From positions 94,877,247 to 94,941,246 of the forward strand of contig CM043954.1 of the NCBI GenBank assembly GCA_014529385.2: a stretch of DNA of 64,000 nucleotides, written 5' to 3'. Shown one piece after another: positions 34,401-45,402 of the stretch. This DNA is from Adiantum capillus-veneris (taxonomy: Eukaryota > Streptophyta > Polypodiopsida > Polypodiales > Pteridaceae). The notes beneath the pieces are model-generated. The model ran no database searches and was not told the origin of the DNA. It was given only the letters and a program-made list of their open reading frames with translations. The stretch's first letter is position 1. Each line of letters opens with the position of its first letter. The translations under genes and the position numbers were made by a program.

Positions 34401-34796
34401 CTAGAGAAGATGGATTGTAATAGATTCTTTCCTTTGAAATGAACCATCCTTCCCAATCTATCACTGTGCACACTTGTATGGACTGGTATGTAGTCTGTTC
34501 AAACATTGGTTGACTCTTTTTGTACAGTTGTCCTTCTCAATCTACATAGTGTGCATAGGAATTATGTTTGCCATATAATGCTAACAAAATTCACTTTGAT
34601 GTGTCCCTTAGACTTTTGAATGATTGCACACTATTGGCTATGGAGGTAGAATCACTTGCAAACCTAACACTCTTTTCAACCTTTGATAGCTGGACACTTT
34701 GGCTAAATTCAAGCATGAATTTTCTATTTAACGGTTCCAATTTAAGATTTTCATGTGCCTGTGCATCTTCCTGCAAATTTTGAACTTGTCATGCTT

Positions 34797-35112
34797 TTAC
34801 TGGTGGCCTTCTAATGGTAGTGCAGAATCATCTGATTGCACCAGCAATGACAAGTTAGGTCCACTTACATCAAAATTTTCTTCTTCAGATTGCTCTATGC
34901 TTGGATTTTCAATTGTTGTGTCTGTGTTGTCTTGGTTTCTTGGACAATCCTCTGAGAAATATCCACCTTTTCCTCCACAATCTAAGAAATACACCATGAC
35001 TGGTGGTATTTCAATTGGTTCTATCATCTCAAGATCTTGCCAAGAAGTCTCTGATTATGTACTTTCCAAGTTGTCAGTATCTTCTTTTAGAACACTGAGC
35101 ATCAATCTATAG
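34797..35112 (-). mobile_element. gypsy gag zinc-knuckle remnant
   Basis: Minus-strand reading gives VYFLDCGGKGGYFSEDCPRN, matching the second zinc knuckle of the gypsy copy at 8.22-8.29 kb, followed by an acidic, serine-rich stretch. It is in the same orientation as the gag opening at 36.36 kb, as expected for one element. Fossil. Confidence 0.65.
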
Positions 35113-36205
35113 ATTGCTCCGTCTTGACCTTTATATTGCCTTTGACTTGGTTCTCCAACTAAACTAGATTCTGTTAATTGATCTAGTGGATCTTCCTCTT
35201 TTGGATCTTGACTCTAGATCCGATTGATGTAATCCATGTAAAATGATCCTAATTACATATGCACCAACTGTATGGTTTGTTGGCTTGTGTACATATCTGG
35301 ATAAACAGCTGGATCAATTTTTTGCACTTTCATATGCACCTCATCTTTAAGCTTTCAATACCTAGCTCCACTGAAATCTATAAGCATATGGGAGCTCTCT
35401 AGATCTAGCTTTACTCGAATCAATAGAATCTTGGATTTTGTGTTTCTTTTGCAGCTTATTACTAATTATAATTAGATACAAAAACCTTACCTCCGTGTCC
35501 ATAGAAATGTATAACTTGCTCTACTACATTTGTACTTTTGTTGTTGTTGCTCTTGGTTGGCCTTGGTACACTTGAACTTCTTGCTTGGATTGAATCCATG
35601 TTGTGCTTGGTCTGTGAAGCTGTCCTCTAGCAGATTCTATTGTTGCATGGTAAAATTCCTCCTTCTTAGGTTGAAAAGACTGCTTGTGCCAAAGCAATTA
35701 TGGTTGTTGAAGACACACAAGAGTTGGGAAACTCTAGCTCGAATGAATTAGAATTGATTGCAACCCTTTGAAACAATGAAAAACTATGGCTCTAAATATC
35801 TTGATCTGCAATCACATGTACCCTTGGTCTTTTGATCCTTGATTCAAATTATTCTATATTAAGCTCGAATATGCAATGATTGTACTTGAAAAGTGGTAGC
35901 TTTAACGATCAGACTTTAGCTTATTTGGTGTTGTTTATCCAAACTACAACACAAGGATATTATTGCTAGTTAAAGAGATTATGAACCGATCTTAATGGAT
36001 TCCAAATTTCAGGTCAAAAATTTTAGTATCACTTTTGTAAACATAGCCAAAGGACCAATCTGCACCCTTCAACTCCTAAAAAGCCAATTTCAAGTAGCAA
36101 ACAGTGTCCAAATGACTCCAAATTTTCTAGGCTATCTATATGAAGGAGGGTCTATTAACACTGGTGAACATAAAATGTGAAAAATTCTTTCTCTAGCTAG
36201 CAAGA

Positions 36206-36361
36206 GATAATAATCACGATTATTATCTATTGGGTAAGAAAACCAATATTTTTCACTCTTTTTGGTTCCTCTTGGTTTACACTCTCTTTGGTGGATGCCC
36301 TACTCAAATTTTCTCCCAAAGTATCAAGATTATGTAACACCCTACCAGATCTCAAGTTCAT
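36206..36361 (-). mobile_element. gypsy gag opening with adjacent palindrome
   Basis: From 36,361 the minus strand reads MNLRSGRVLHNLDTLGENLS and a further related stretch, parallel to the gag opening at 10,516. The segment is followed at 36,206-36,227 by a near-perfect palindrome, GATAATAATC-AC-GATTATTATC, of the same type as in the leader array at 10.9-11.76 kb. The rest of gag is not recognisable here. Confidence 0.7.
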
Positions 36362-36377
36362 AAATGGACACAAGTAG

Positions 36378-37672
36378 TTAACACTAGAATGGTAATAGGA
36401 CACTTTTATGTCCTTGGACACTTTTGTGTCCTGTTAAGTGACCATTTTGCTTTAATTATTTGAAGAGTAATGAATTTCTAGGTGCTATATATCCACAAAG
36501 ATGCCTTATGAGCTGAAAAAAACTTAGCATTTTTTTTTGAGTATCGATCTCACCATTAAACTTACTCTTGCACAACATTTTTGAACTTAAACTGTGTGAA
36601 AAAACGGGTCTTGTTTTTGGCTTTTTTTCAATTTTTGGCAACTATACCACTCTAAACTTCATGTTTGTGAGGTTTAGATGGCTAGAGGTTAGGGATTCAT
36701 AGTTCTAAACATGTTTTGATGCTTGTAGGGAGAGCTAAGTGTTAAAATTGAAAGTTATGACCAATTTACAAGAATTGAATAATCCTGTTTTTTGGCCAAA
36801 ATTAGCACTTCTATGATTTTTTTGGTGGCTTTCTTGATATCCAAATTCAATTTTGATTGTGTAAGTGTAATATATAACATAAAGCTAATCTTCCTTGAGT
36901 TTTGGGGGACCTAATATGCTATATAACATAGTATATGATGATGGTTGAGTTTTTTGATTGCTAAAGAATACGATACATTTTAGAGTAGCAAGTATAACTT
37001 TCTCAATATTGCTAGTTTCTTAGGCCAATTGTGTGTATTTTGTAGGCCCAGTTTTTTCATGTTTGCTATATTTAGCACTTTATCATTGTCCCCAAGGTTC
37101 CAATTGTAAGAGATCCATTATCCTTTTGACATGCTCCATGGCTCCTTTTGAATCCAGAGGCCCAAAGGGAACTAAGAAAACTTGTATATAGTATCTGTAT
37201 TGAGCGTGACTATAGAACTAAGAAAACTTTGATATCTGTATTGAGCGTGACTATAGAAACTTTGGGCAAAAATGCAACTTTTTTGTACCTATTTTTTTTG
37301 CCCAAAAAAAAATTAGTGAGGTAAAAGAAACCATATCTTTTGGTCATCAACCTCATCAACCCAATGAAGTTAACAGGGCATTTTATCTCATGTCCTACAA
37401 AAATCTCCACTCTTATTTATATGCAATCAACCGTAAGAAATTGTTGTTTTGGGCAAAATGCACTAGTCCATTAACTTTGGAGGCTTGTAGTGACCAAGGG
37501 ATGAGAAAAATTACAAGTTTCTCATTTTTTCCATATGTAGTAGTTATTGAACTATAAGCTCATGAAAGGATTTTTCAAAATGATCGAGTGGATCTACTAT
37601 GGTTTTGGAAATTTTTCCCAAAACCCTGAAAGGACACTTTTATGTCATGTTAGGTTACCATTCTAGTGTTAA
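36378..37672. mobile_element. TTAA-flanked DNA transposon, piggyBac-like, non-autonomous
   Basis: The element (36,382-37,668, 1,287 bp) is flanked by TTAA on both sides (36,378-36,381 and 37,669-37,672). It has terminal inverted repeats beginning CACTAGAATGGTAA, 14 bp perfect. Just inside are subterminal words: GGACACTTTTATGTCC and GGACACTTTTGTGTCC on the left and GGACACTTTTATGTCA on the right. A strict TTAA target and CNCTAGAA-type ends resemble piggyBac elements (piggyBac: TTAA then CCCTAGAAAGATA). No frame is long enough for a transposase, so it needs one in trans. A near-exact internal duplication 'tgtattgagcgtgactatagaa' lies at about 37,195-37,260. An orphan end of the family is at 15,551. 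piggyBac identity is inference. Confidence 0.75.
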
Positions 37673-39055
37673 AAGATAATTCAAAATTGGAAATATGCTT
37701 TGTGGTTTAGACACGGTGCTTATGATCCATGCCTTGCTCTTTTTTTCCGAGACATGATTCCTACACACTAGCACTTCAATCCATATGTGATTCCATAATT
37801 TTTAATTTGAAGTCACAAAGCAACAACCAATTCTTATCAGTAATCACTAGATTCACTCAATGAGCCAAAATTTTGTTAATGTGTGCAAGCTATCTTCTGT
37901 GCCCCAAAGATGGCTACAGCCTTTTTGAGAATGGAATCTGACTTTGACCACTTGAAAGGAACTCCTATGATCGAACCACGCTAACCTTGGTGTCAAATCA
38001 AGAAAATTACTTTTTGGTAAAAGTTCTATCTTTGAAGCACCAACGATTAAATTTTACTATTTCAATATATTTTTGTCCAATATGAGTTTCTTGGGTTTTC
38101 ACATGTAATTTCAAGTCTCTCCACTGAGTTTCATAAAGTTAATGGGTGCAAGATATCTTCAGGGTGCCGAAGATGGCTACACCCTTTCTAGGAATGGAAC
38201 CCGACTTTGACCACTTGAATGGAGATCTTATGATCAAGCCAAGCTAGCCCTGGTGGTGTAAAATCAAGAAAATCACCCTTCTGCTAAAAGTTCTATCTTC
38301 GGAGTGCTGAAGATAAAATTTAACTATTTCAAGACATTTTTGCCCAAGGTGATTCTCCATTGTTTTCACATGTAGTCTCGGAAAGTTTGTAGTGTATGTA
38401 AGTGATTTACCATCCCTTGTTGTCCCGTCTTGAAGGTTTTCATCTGTTTTGGTGTTTTGAGTCTTTGCACAACTTCAAGTTTGTTGCAACTTGCTCAAGA
38501 TCTCTCTAATGTTCAAAGGAGGCTATGTCAATGAAAATTTTGCCAAAATCACCTCTCTAGTAGAAAATCTATCTTCAGATCACGGAAGATAAAACTCTCG
38601 AAAAGTTGAACTTAAAGTTGTTCCAACTTGCTCAAGAGCTCTATAATGTTCAAAGGAGGCCATATCAATGAAAATTTCTCCAAAATGAACTCTCTAGTAG
38701 AAAATCTATCTTCGGAGCATCGAAGATAAATTTCTCCAAAATGATCTCTCTAGTAGAAAATCTATCTTCGGAGCATCGAAGATAAATTTCTTCAAAATTG
38801 AATTTTATTTCATGGTTTTATTTTTCCCATTTATTTAAGCTTACCCATGCTTTGCTTTCAATGTTTGGCCAAAACATGAATTTACTTTCCCCAATTATAT
38901 CAAAAATGGAAGTTTTTACCAATTTTGAGCCCAAATGGGTTTTTCTAGTGGTTCAAATTATACCAAAATCAATAGGGAGGGTCAAAACAATTTGGTCTAT
39001 CACCTTGCAAGTTTAGAAAAAAATGGCTTTTTATCTTCGGATCATTGAAGATAGA
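37673..39055. repeat. Leader array with ATCTTCGG hairpins
   Basis: Two clear units of about 263 bp begin near 37,886 and 38,148, and shorter units follow to 39,055. Each carries a 20-base hairpin with arms ATCTTC and GAAGAT: 38,155-38,174, 38,295-38,314, 38,571-38,590, 38,708-38,727, 38,764-38,783 and 39,033-39,052, with a decayed one at 37,892. The best form is ATCTTCGGAGCATCGAAGAT. The array lies upstream of the MNLRSGR gag start on the same strand, the same place as the other gypsy leader array, yet its palindrome sequence is unrelated. Confidence 0.75.
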
Positions 39056-39059
39056 ATTG

Positions 39060-40420
39060 TCTATTTTCTAGGCCAATTTCACTTTCAAGATTTTGGATGT
39101 CTTTTCTTGTATGTTTGAGCATTCGCAATGCTTGAAAAACTTTAAATTGTGCTTCCATTTATAGCTTTACTTGGGGACGCATATATCATGTTTTACGAAG
39201 GTACATAGGACATTATGCAAAAGGTTTACAAATTCCAAAAAAAATTGACAATGCTATGCACATTGTGCCTTCATAGCCCCAAAACATGAGATCAAACCAA
39301 AGCCAAATATCCTTGAGTCCAACTCATGGAAAAATCTTTTGTGATCATTCTAGGAAGGGAGGAGCTACAAACCCAGCAAGATCAACCCTTGTACCAGGAA
39401 CCGCAACCTCAATTAGAAGTCCTATAATTTATAGCCGCAGACCCCTTCAAAGCAAAAGCCATTAAATGTTCACATGGTTGATATTCTCTCAAAATTTGCT
39501 AAAAAATGCTTCTATGAATATTAGCAAGGGAAAATATTTCAATTGATCTTCATAAGTCAAAATCAAAATTTGACCAACCCAATAGTGTTTTAGCAATTGC
39601 ATGTGACCCAGCTCACATCTGCATATAGAGACGTAGATGGCAATGAATACCAACAAGTCCATGACCTTGTACAAACCCCTACGACAAAGATTATCTCAAG
39701 ATCGTGAAAAATCTCAAGCTACACTGGAATAGGTGAAGGACAACTCAAAATCAATGGAAGATAAAGCTCAAAAATCTACACAAAGGTCAACACCGAAATC
39801 TCCTCCAAAGAGACAAATTCTACGATAAAATACAGTGGGCTTCTAAGATCAATGGTTTCCCAAATGTAGGCAAATAATGCACAACAATTGTAAGAAAAAG
39901 CTGGAGTAGCAGAGTCAAATCAGCCAGCATCCATTGAAGCAAGCGGTCAAAGCAAGGAAGATGCAGAAAAAGTTCAACCCAAGGACACACCCATGACGAA
40001 ATTAGTTAATACAAAAAGAAATCCTGAGAAGATCAAGTGCAATGTTACTGGTAAACACAAAGAAAAGTAAAGTAAAGTTAGATTTTCATATAGACAAGAA
40101 CCTCATGTGTTTTTGCACTTGGAAGAAATGTGGCCAACCATAGCTAAAACATGCTCCTAAATTTGTTAGCATATGTGGAGATAATCAAGAAGAATTTTGG
40201 GAATCATTTCCACCACTATTTAAATAGGTTCACAGACCATCATAGCTCAATTTCATGTGATAATAGCAAAAGATAACAGACAACATTGTATTGGGAATGC
40301 CACTAGCCCATAAGGTTCTAGAGATACATGGTTCAAACAAGATGCAATCTTCAAAGCAACCGAGAATGAAGACTAGGATAAGTCACCCGCAGAAGACAAC
40401 ACAAACTCCTCAAGTATAGT
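39060..40420 (+). other. Unassigned stretch, possibly gypsy-derived
   Basis: The left part (to about 39.3 kb) still resembles leader DNA. From about 39.36 kb the composition becomes purine-rich on the plus strand, with coding-like fragments that run into the protease-like region at 40.43 kb. No domain can be named. Confidence 0.35.
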
Positions 40421-40424
40421 TCAA

Positions 40425-41200
40425 ATGGAAACCGATGCCAAAGCAAAGCTCATTGAAGATGATTCATCTCCACCCAAAAGAATCTCAAAAGAGCTTAAAG
40501 TAACTCTGGCATCAAGAAGTGCAATTCAAACAAAGCAAATAGAAACCACAAAGGATATAGAGAAAAAAAATTCATCAAAGCCAGAAATAAAGAAGATTGA
40601 GGTTGCAAAAAACCAAGAAGCAATAGGAAGTCCAAACGTCAATCAAATCATTGTCAATAGAGTCAGCAGATAGAAGTCCAAGTGGAACTCAAAGTCTCAA
40701 ACCACCTTCCTTAGAGACCTAGCTAGATCAATAAAAGACCAAAGCAAAAGAAGAACAAAGGTCTTCAATATAACCATCAATGAGTAGCAATAGTCCTTAG
40801 TAGTGTGAATGGAGAAAATGTGAGATGCAATGCTCTACTAGATAAAGAAACGGAGTGCAATATGGTTGCATACAGTATGCAAACAATACTCAAGATCACT
40901 CTAGGTAAAGAGGATAGTAGAGCAATTCTAGGTAAGGCTACAAGTCAAGAATAAATGGTTGCTACTCTTAGTATTCAAAAGCATGAAGAGTGGGTAAAGT
41001 TTCAAGTAGAGACTTCATGGGAAATGCCTGGAAATGTCATCCTTGAACATCAATGGTTAGACCATCACAACTCCAAAAGAGAAGATACGATGTTAATACT
41101 GAAACAGTTACAAGTACGACTATTATTGGATTCACAATGATAAATGTCACAAAAATCATCACCACATCCTATAGAAAAAGGTAAAGCTAAAGTGGACCTA
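40425..41200 (+). mobile_element. Plus-strand gypsy fragment with retropepsin-like region
   Basis: A lysine- and glutamate-rich frame (METDAKAKLIEDDSSPPKR) is followed by a retropepsin-like stretch with VNGENVRCNALLDKE, then MVATLSIQKHEEWVKFQVE, then NVILEHQWLDHHN. The latter parallels the usual 'DVILG--WL' end of the fold. It runs opposite to the surrounding minus-strand gypsy copy and so is a separate, inserted or rearranged, fossil piece. Confidence 0.5.
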
Positions 41201-41350
41201 CTATCAATGAGCATAAAATATATGACAACATATGACTCAACATCAAAGAACCCTCATGGATCAGGTCCTTTGGCACGCTCGAGATAAAATTGACAAGTTT
41301 CTAGTGTTTTTTCATAGAACTTCAAATCAAATGTAGTCCTATCTGTTTTA

Positions 41351-41366
41351 TACTTACCCTACTCCT
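41351..41366 (-). promoter_or_regulatory. Conserved splice-donor-like leader motif, second copy
   Basis: The minus strand reads AGGAGTAGGGTAAGTA, identical over 16 bases to 12,087-12,102 and 53,326-53,341. It lies about 260 bases downstream of the primer site of the same element. Its conservation beyond its surroundings suggests a functional 5' splice site or leader signal in the living family. Confidence 0.5.
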
Positions 41367-41620
41367 ATGGAACATAAAAAAGAATATTGTATGTGGACAA
41401 AACCAGCTTTCAGTACCAAATCTCTAATTACTAGTCTCAAGGACCCCTCACCCAATTCTACTAGCTAATCTAATGCTATTGAGGTCCTCACCAAGTATCC
41501 CTACTCTCAAGAACCTCTCAACAGTAATAAAGTCAAAAAGTGTTTTACTATAGTTGAAATTAGAGGAAGTAATGAAAATTTTAGTGAATTCTTTGAGTTT
41601 TTATGTAGTCTATGTTGCCT

Positions 41621-41640
41621 TGTCCCAAGCAACCATGCCA
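41621..41640 (-). other. Diverged primer-binding site, tRNA-Asp type
   Basis: The minus strand reads TGGCATGGTTGCTTGGGACA next to an LTR-like end CCGACA. It resembles the tRNA-Asp-type site of the copies at 12.17 and 53.0 kb and sits at the matching place relative to the aligned LTR. Confidence 0.5.
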
Positions 41641-41643
41641 AAA

Positions 41644-42700
41644 TGTCGGCCAACTGCCAAACCTCGCCATATTGATGCTAGCAAAGCGAGAACCACAAAC
41701 ATAAAATGTCAATTAGTTGGACATAGCTGACCCGATTATTGCATGGAGACTAAAAGAGATAGCTAATCTCTCAGAAAACCCATGTCTAGTGTACTCTCAC
41801 CATATTGGGATCAAGTGTGTGTCAAACACCAAAAGATAACCTTCTTATTGTACGACTAAAACGACAAATTCGAATACCTATAGTGCTCTAATGCAATGAA
41901 ACTTTTTACCTAGAATGTGTAGAGTATTCTCATCAACCTCATGTGCTCAAAAGTCATTTTCAACACTTGGACAAAATCATGCCGAAGATAAACATCATGT
42001 TTATTGCAAGCCTAATACGATGATTTCGTATAGCTATAGTGTTTCAAATGGGACAAAACTTGCTAGCTATAATGTGCAGAGTATTCTCACCAGCCTCATG
42101 TGCTCAAATTTCATTTTCAACACTTGAAAAAAATCATGTGCTAAAGATAAACAACATGTTTATCGCATGCGTAATACGGTGATTCCATAAAGCTACAATA
42201 CTCCAAATGCAATGAGACTTGCTACATAGAATGTGCAAAGTATCCTCACCATCCTCATGTGCTCAAAAGTCATTTATAACACTTGGAAAGAATCACGTCC
42301 AAGATAAGTACCCTATTTTGGGCATTGAATTTTGGCCCTCGAAGCACTCTATAGCTTCCTTAGGACCTGCTCTATCCATTCCCATGGTCAAAAACCAGTT
42401 TGGATTTTTGTATGGTGCGTAAGGAATGAAAACAAATAGTAGAGATACATGACTAAAAATAGAACTTCATCGCAAGACTTACATAGAAAGGAAGAGCTTC
42501 CACTTGCAAGCATGTTGGTATGCTTGAAACAACAGTGCCACTTCACACGAGGGACACATGAATAGATAAAAGAGGAGGGAGCGAACAGAAGAGTACTACA
42601 ATGTATGCTCACTTTCATTATCTAAAACTTACAAAACCCTTATAGAATTTTTCTTTTATACCTTAGCCATAGGGTTTAAAATGTGCAATGTCTAATGCCC
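41644..42700 (-). mobile_element. 5' LTR of the second gypsy element, with internal tandem array
   Basis: It aligns in blocks with the LTR at 12.19-12.95 kb, including a 'ggctaaggtataaaa' TATA region (box at 42,653-42,660) and 'ctaatctctcagaaaaccca'. It is longer because a 157-bp unit has been tandemly multiplied in its transcribed part. The left limit is set by the primer site. The right limit near 42.7 kb is approximate. Confidence 0.6.
41830..42320. repeat. 157-bp tandem array inside an LTR
   Basis: Three units plus a partial one begin 'gtg-agagtattctcacca-cctcatgtgctcaaa' at about 41,918, 42,075 and 42,232. The first two carry a palindrome: ATAAACATCATGTTTAT (41,988-42,004) and GATAAACAACATGTTTATC (42,146-42,164). 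The related LTR at 12.4 kb has only one diverged unit. Confidence 0.8.
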
Positions 42701-42747
42701 AAGACTTTTGGGACTCCACAAGTTACTATATTTGGAACCTAGGCATG

Positions 42748-44420
42748 CTAATATACATATTCTTTATAGATTGGAACTCTCATTGAGCCTTCAAAGCATA
42801 ATCTTTCAACCTCTATCAAATTGTCCTCACAACCAACCTGTAACTCCTTAAAAGAATCATTTGTAAACTTGTGCCCAATCTTGATCGGGTCACAAAGACT
42901 AGGTTGCAAAGCAACTTGTTCCATATTATTTATGAAGTCTTTTGGTAGAGATAATGCCACTAGTTTCACTTGCTTTTCCACAAACATATACTTAGTCTCC
43001 ACTTGTACTTCAACACCTTGAGCATTTTTTAAATCATCAATGACTTTGTAAATTTCTATAGATCATACCTTCACAGCCTCATTTCCCATATGCAAATTGC
43101 AGTCCACTAAAGACTTCAACTCTTGCATAGTGTCCACAAACCAACACAAACACACCAACAATGAATTCATCATCTTCTAACAAACCATTGGTACTCAAAC
43201 CTTTTGCACACTATTTACATGTTGTATTTCACCCCATTTCAAGTCCTCACACTTTGAAAGTGATAGATCCATTGTCTATTAAGCCTACAACACCAATATA
43301 AAACATTTCTTTTCCATGTACATCATGTGAGAATTTTTCTCTTCTTGTATCACTACAATCCCTCATATCCCTATAGTCCTTGAATTCTTTGTTTGTATTT
43401 GGCAAGGGTCTATTGTTAAGACTTTCACGGTTCCTTTCATGGTCCACACAAATAGTAAGGAATTGGATCACATGCTTCCCATCCATGTTCCGTATCCTAG
43501 CATAAGCTAACCCATCATCTGTCGCCTTTGTTTCCATACGAGGAGCAATGATATATGGATGCCCAAGGATAAGAAGGTGTGTAGACATCTCCTAGACAAA
43601 GGAATTTTGGTCATCTTCCCATCCCCTATAGCCACCCGTACATCTGGACAAGTTCCATATAGCTCCTCCAATCTGTTGTTTGCTTCACGAATCATCCATC
43701 CATGATTGATATCAATTGTCCATTTTATTTTTTGATATAGAATCCTTGAAATGAGCTATATCTCTAACCCATGATCTATTAGTGAAATTTATGGCTCTTC
43801 TTAGTCTCCCACGTTTACCAAGGTCTCAATAGTCGCTCTTTCCAAATGATGCTTGAAGTAATATCTCTTGTGAGTTGTCGCAACCTCTTCTTCATCATCC
43901 AAGAAGAGGACATGTTTTACTCCTCCCATAGAATTATAGCATCCAACAACAATTTCATCACCCTGATTACCATAGACCTGTACTCCCCGCACATTTAAAG
44001 TCTCTGTTTCGCCTTGTACATGGATAGATTTAGTAAAAGAATACCACATTCCCTTTATAATATCAATTATTTCTTCATGGAACTATCACTTTTCGAAGGA
44101 CCTCACCTAAGGTAAATTTCACCTTACTGTTCAAAATACTCTCTTCCAAAACCCTTTTGAGATCTATTGTTGCCTCTATATCAGATTGGAGTTTGCAAGT
44201 TGGACCCTTTGCTTTACCTTTCATTGCTTCCTTCTACTTTTTTTTGGAGGCTTCCTCCATCGGCACTTCAGGGATAGGCATCTATTGTGGAGAAGATGAT
44301 CTAGTAGGTGTTGTGCCATTCTTTCCTCCGCTCCTCATGGCCCTTTTTGAAGGCCCTTCATCCCCATTTTCATGTTGTAAGGGCCTCCTCCTAGCCCTTA
44401 CTTTTGACTATCACATCTAA
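42748..44420 (-). mobile_element. gypsy gag-protease fragment (minus)
   Basis: Retropepsin-region words are readable on the minus strand: HGWMIREANNRLEELYGTCP, DVRVAIGDGKM, STHLLILGHPYIIAPRMETK, LAYARIRNMDGKHVIQFL and VDHERNRESL. Upstream are VQGETETLNVRGVQVYGNQG and VGGVKHVLFLDDEEEVA-like segments. This protease type with an 'ILG-PYI' motif occurs in plant gypsy elements. It lies outside the LTR of the second gypsy element and is of a different sequence type, so it is another broken copy. Confidence 0.7.
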
Positions 44421-44590
44421 GCCATCAAATTGAAAAAGAAAAAGAAAATAATAGAAAAAAAAATTATGAGTAAATTTGGGTTCAATTCAAGCACCAAAGT
44501 ATACCCACAAGCCACTTTCGACTTACGCCATGGAAATAGGGCCCTAACTAATGCATGGGAAATTAGTTCTTTTAAAAAAGACTAATATAA

Positions 44591-44670
44591 AGCAAAAGAT
44601 AAGGAAAAGGGAAAAGATAAGATAAGGTAAAAGGAAAAGAAAAAGAAGGAGAAGATAAGGATAAGGATTG
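44591..44670. repeat. Purine-rich simple repeat
   Basis: An 80-base run of A and G in the pattern (GATAAGGAAAAG)n-like, with no clean unit. It lies in otherwise featureless DNA. Confidence 0.8.
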
Positions 44671-45402
44671 GGTGAGTAAGTAGCTTGTTAAAGAAGTTTT
44701 GAGAAGCAAGATAAATTATCAAAATCTGTTAAAAAGAACTTATCAAAATAAGGAAGATAACCTATCGCGATAACTGAAGGCACTTATCTAAAATATACAT
44801 AAAAGAGGGCTTTTCTTCTCATTTTACACTTGCCTCCTTCATTTTATCAAGGTGAAAACTTGAGAGTAAGCTTGAGAAATCCATAGCCGAGCCTCTTTGA
44901 ATCTCGTTTATTTCATTCCTTTCTCTCAATTCAAGTAGCAAAGTTGGTGGCCTTCAAGAGAAGGTGAAGGGAGAGAAAGTCAAATACGTCCAAAGCAAGG
45001 AGAATACTATACCATACACACACTAAGGTAACATTTTCTTGATCGAGAGGAGCACCCCTTATTTCTCTTATTGTAATGTCCCTTTTTGTCCGTAAAATGC
45101 CTAGAACAAGTTGGGAAAAATCTCTATATTTGTTAAAAAATCCCTTTATGCTCAAATTTCATACTAAACCTTATTTTCCCACTTGGCAAGAACTTCGGGC
45201 ATGTCTTTTATGGCTGCACATGAAACCTACTATTTTTGGTCGATAGTGTCCGCATTAAACTTTCTACGCAAAACGAGTGTACCACTTCAAAACACATGAC
45301 ATTTGTATATCACTAAATAAATCTAGGCATGTTTTAATGTGATAAAACATGCAACATTTCCATGTCTTTCCACCTCGATTGCCCAACAAGGTATGTACAC
45401 GT
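44671..45402. other. Unassigned DNA
   Basis: No coding or element motif is recognised between the purine-rich run and the LTR element starting at 45,403. Short frames on the minus strand carry no family signal. Confidence 0.4.

Larger units (their letters stand above)
34570..42700 (-). mobile_element. Second gypsy element (minus), interrupted by insertions
   Basis: Parts on the minus strand, in element order: LTR (about 42.7 down to 41,644), tRNA-Asp-type primer site (41,621-41,640), leader motif (41,351-41,366), hairpin-bearing leader array (about 39.05-37.88 kb), gag opening MNLRSGRVLHN (36,361), and a zinc-knuckle remnant (about 34.97 kb). A TTAA-flanked transposon sits just upstream of the gag start. 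A plus-strand gypsy fragment lies between the leader motif and the leader array. No RT or integrase is seen, so the copy is heavily deleted and old. The order and the shared LTR, primer site and gag words tie it to the element at 2.6-12.95 kb. Confidence 0.65.

Noticed and set aside
36382-37668. Transposase gene inside the TTAA element
   Set aside because: The longest frames are under 70 codons and show no transposase motifs, so the element is treated as non-autonomous.
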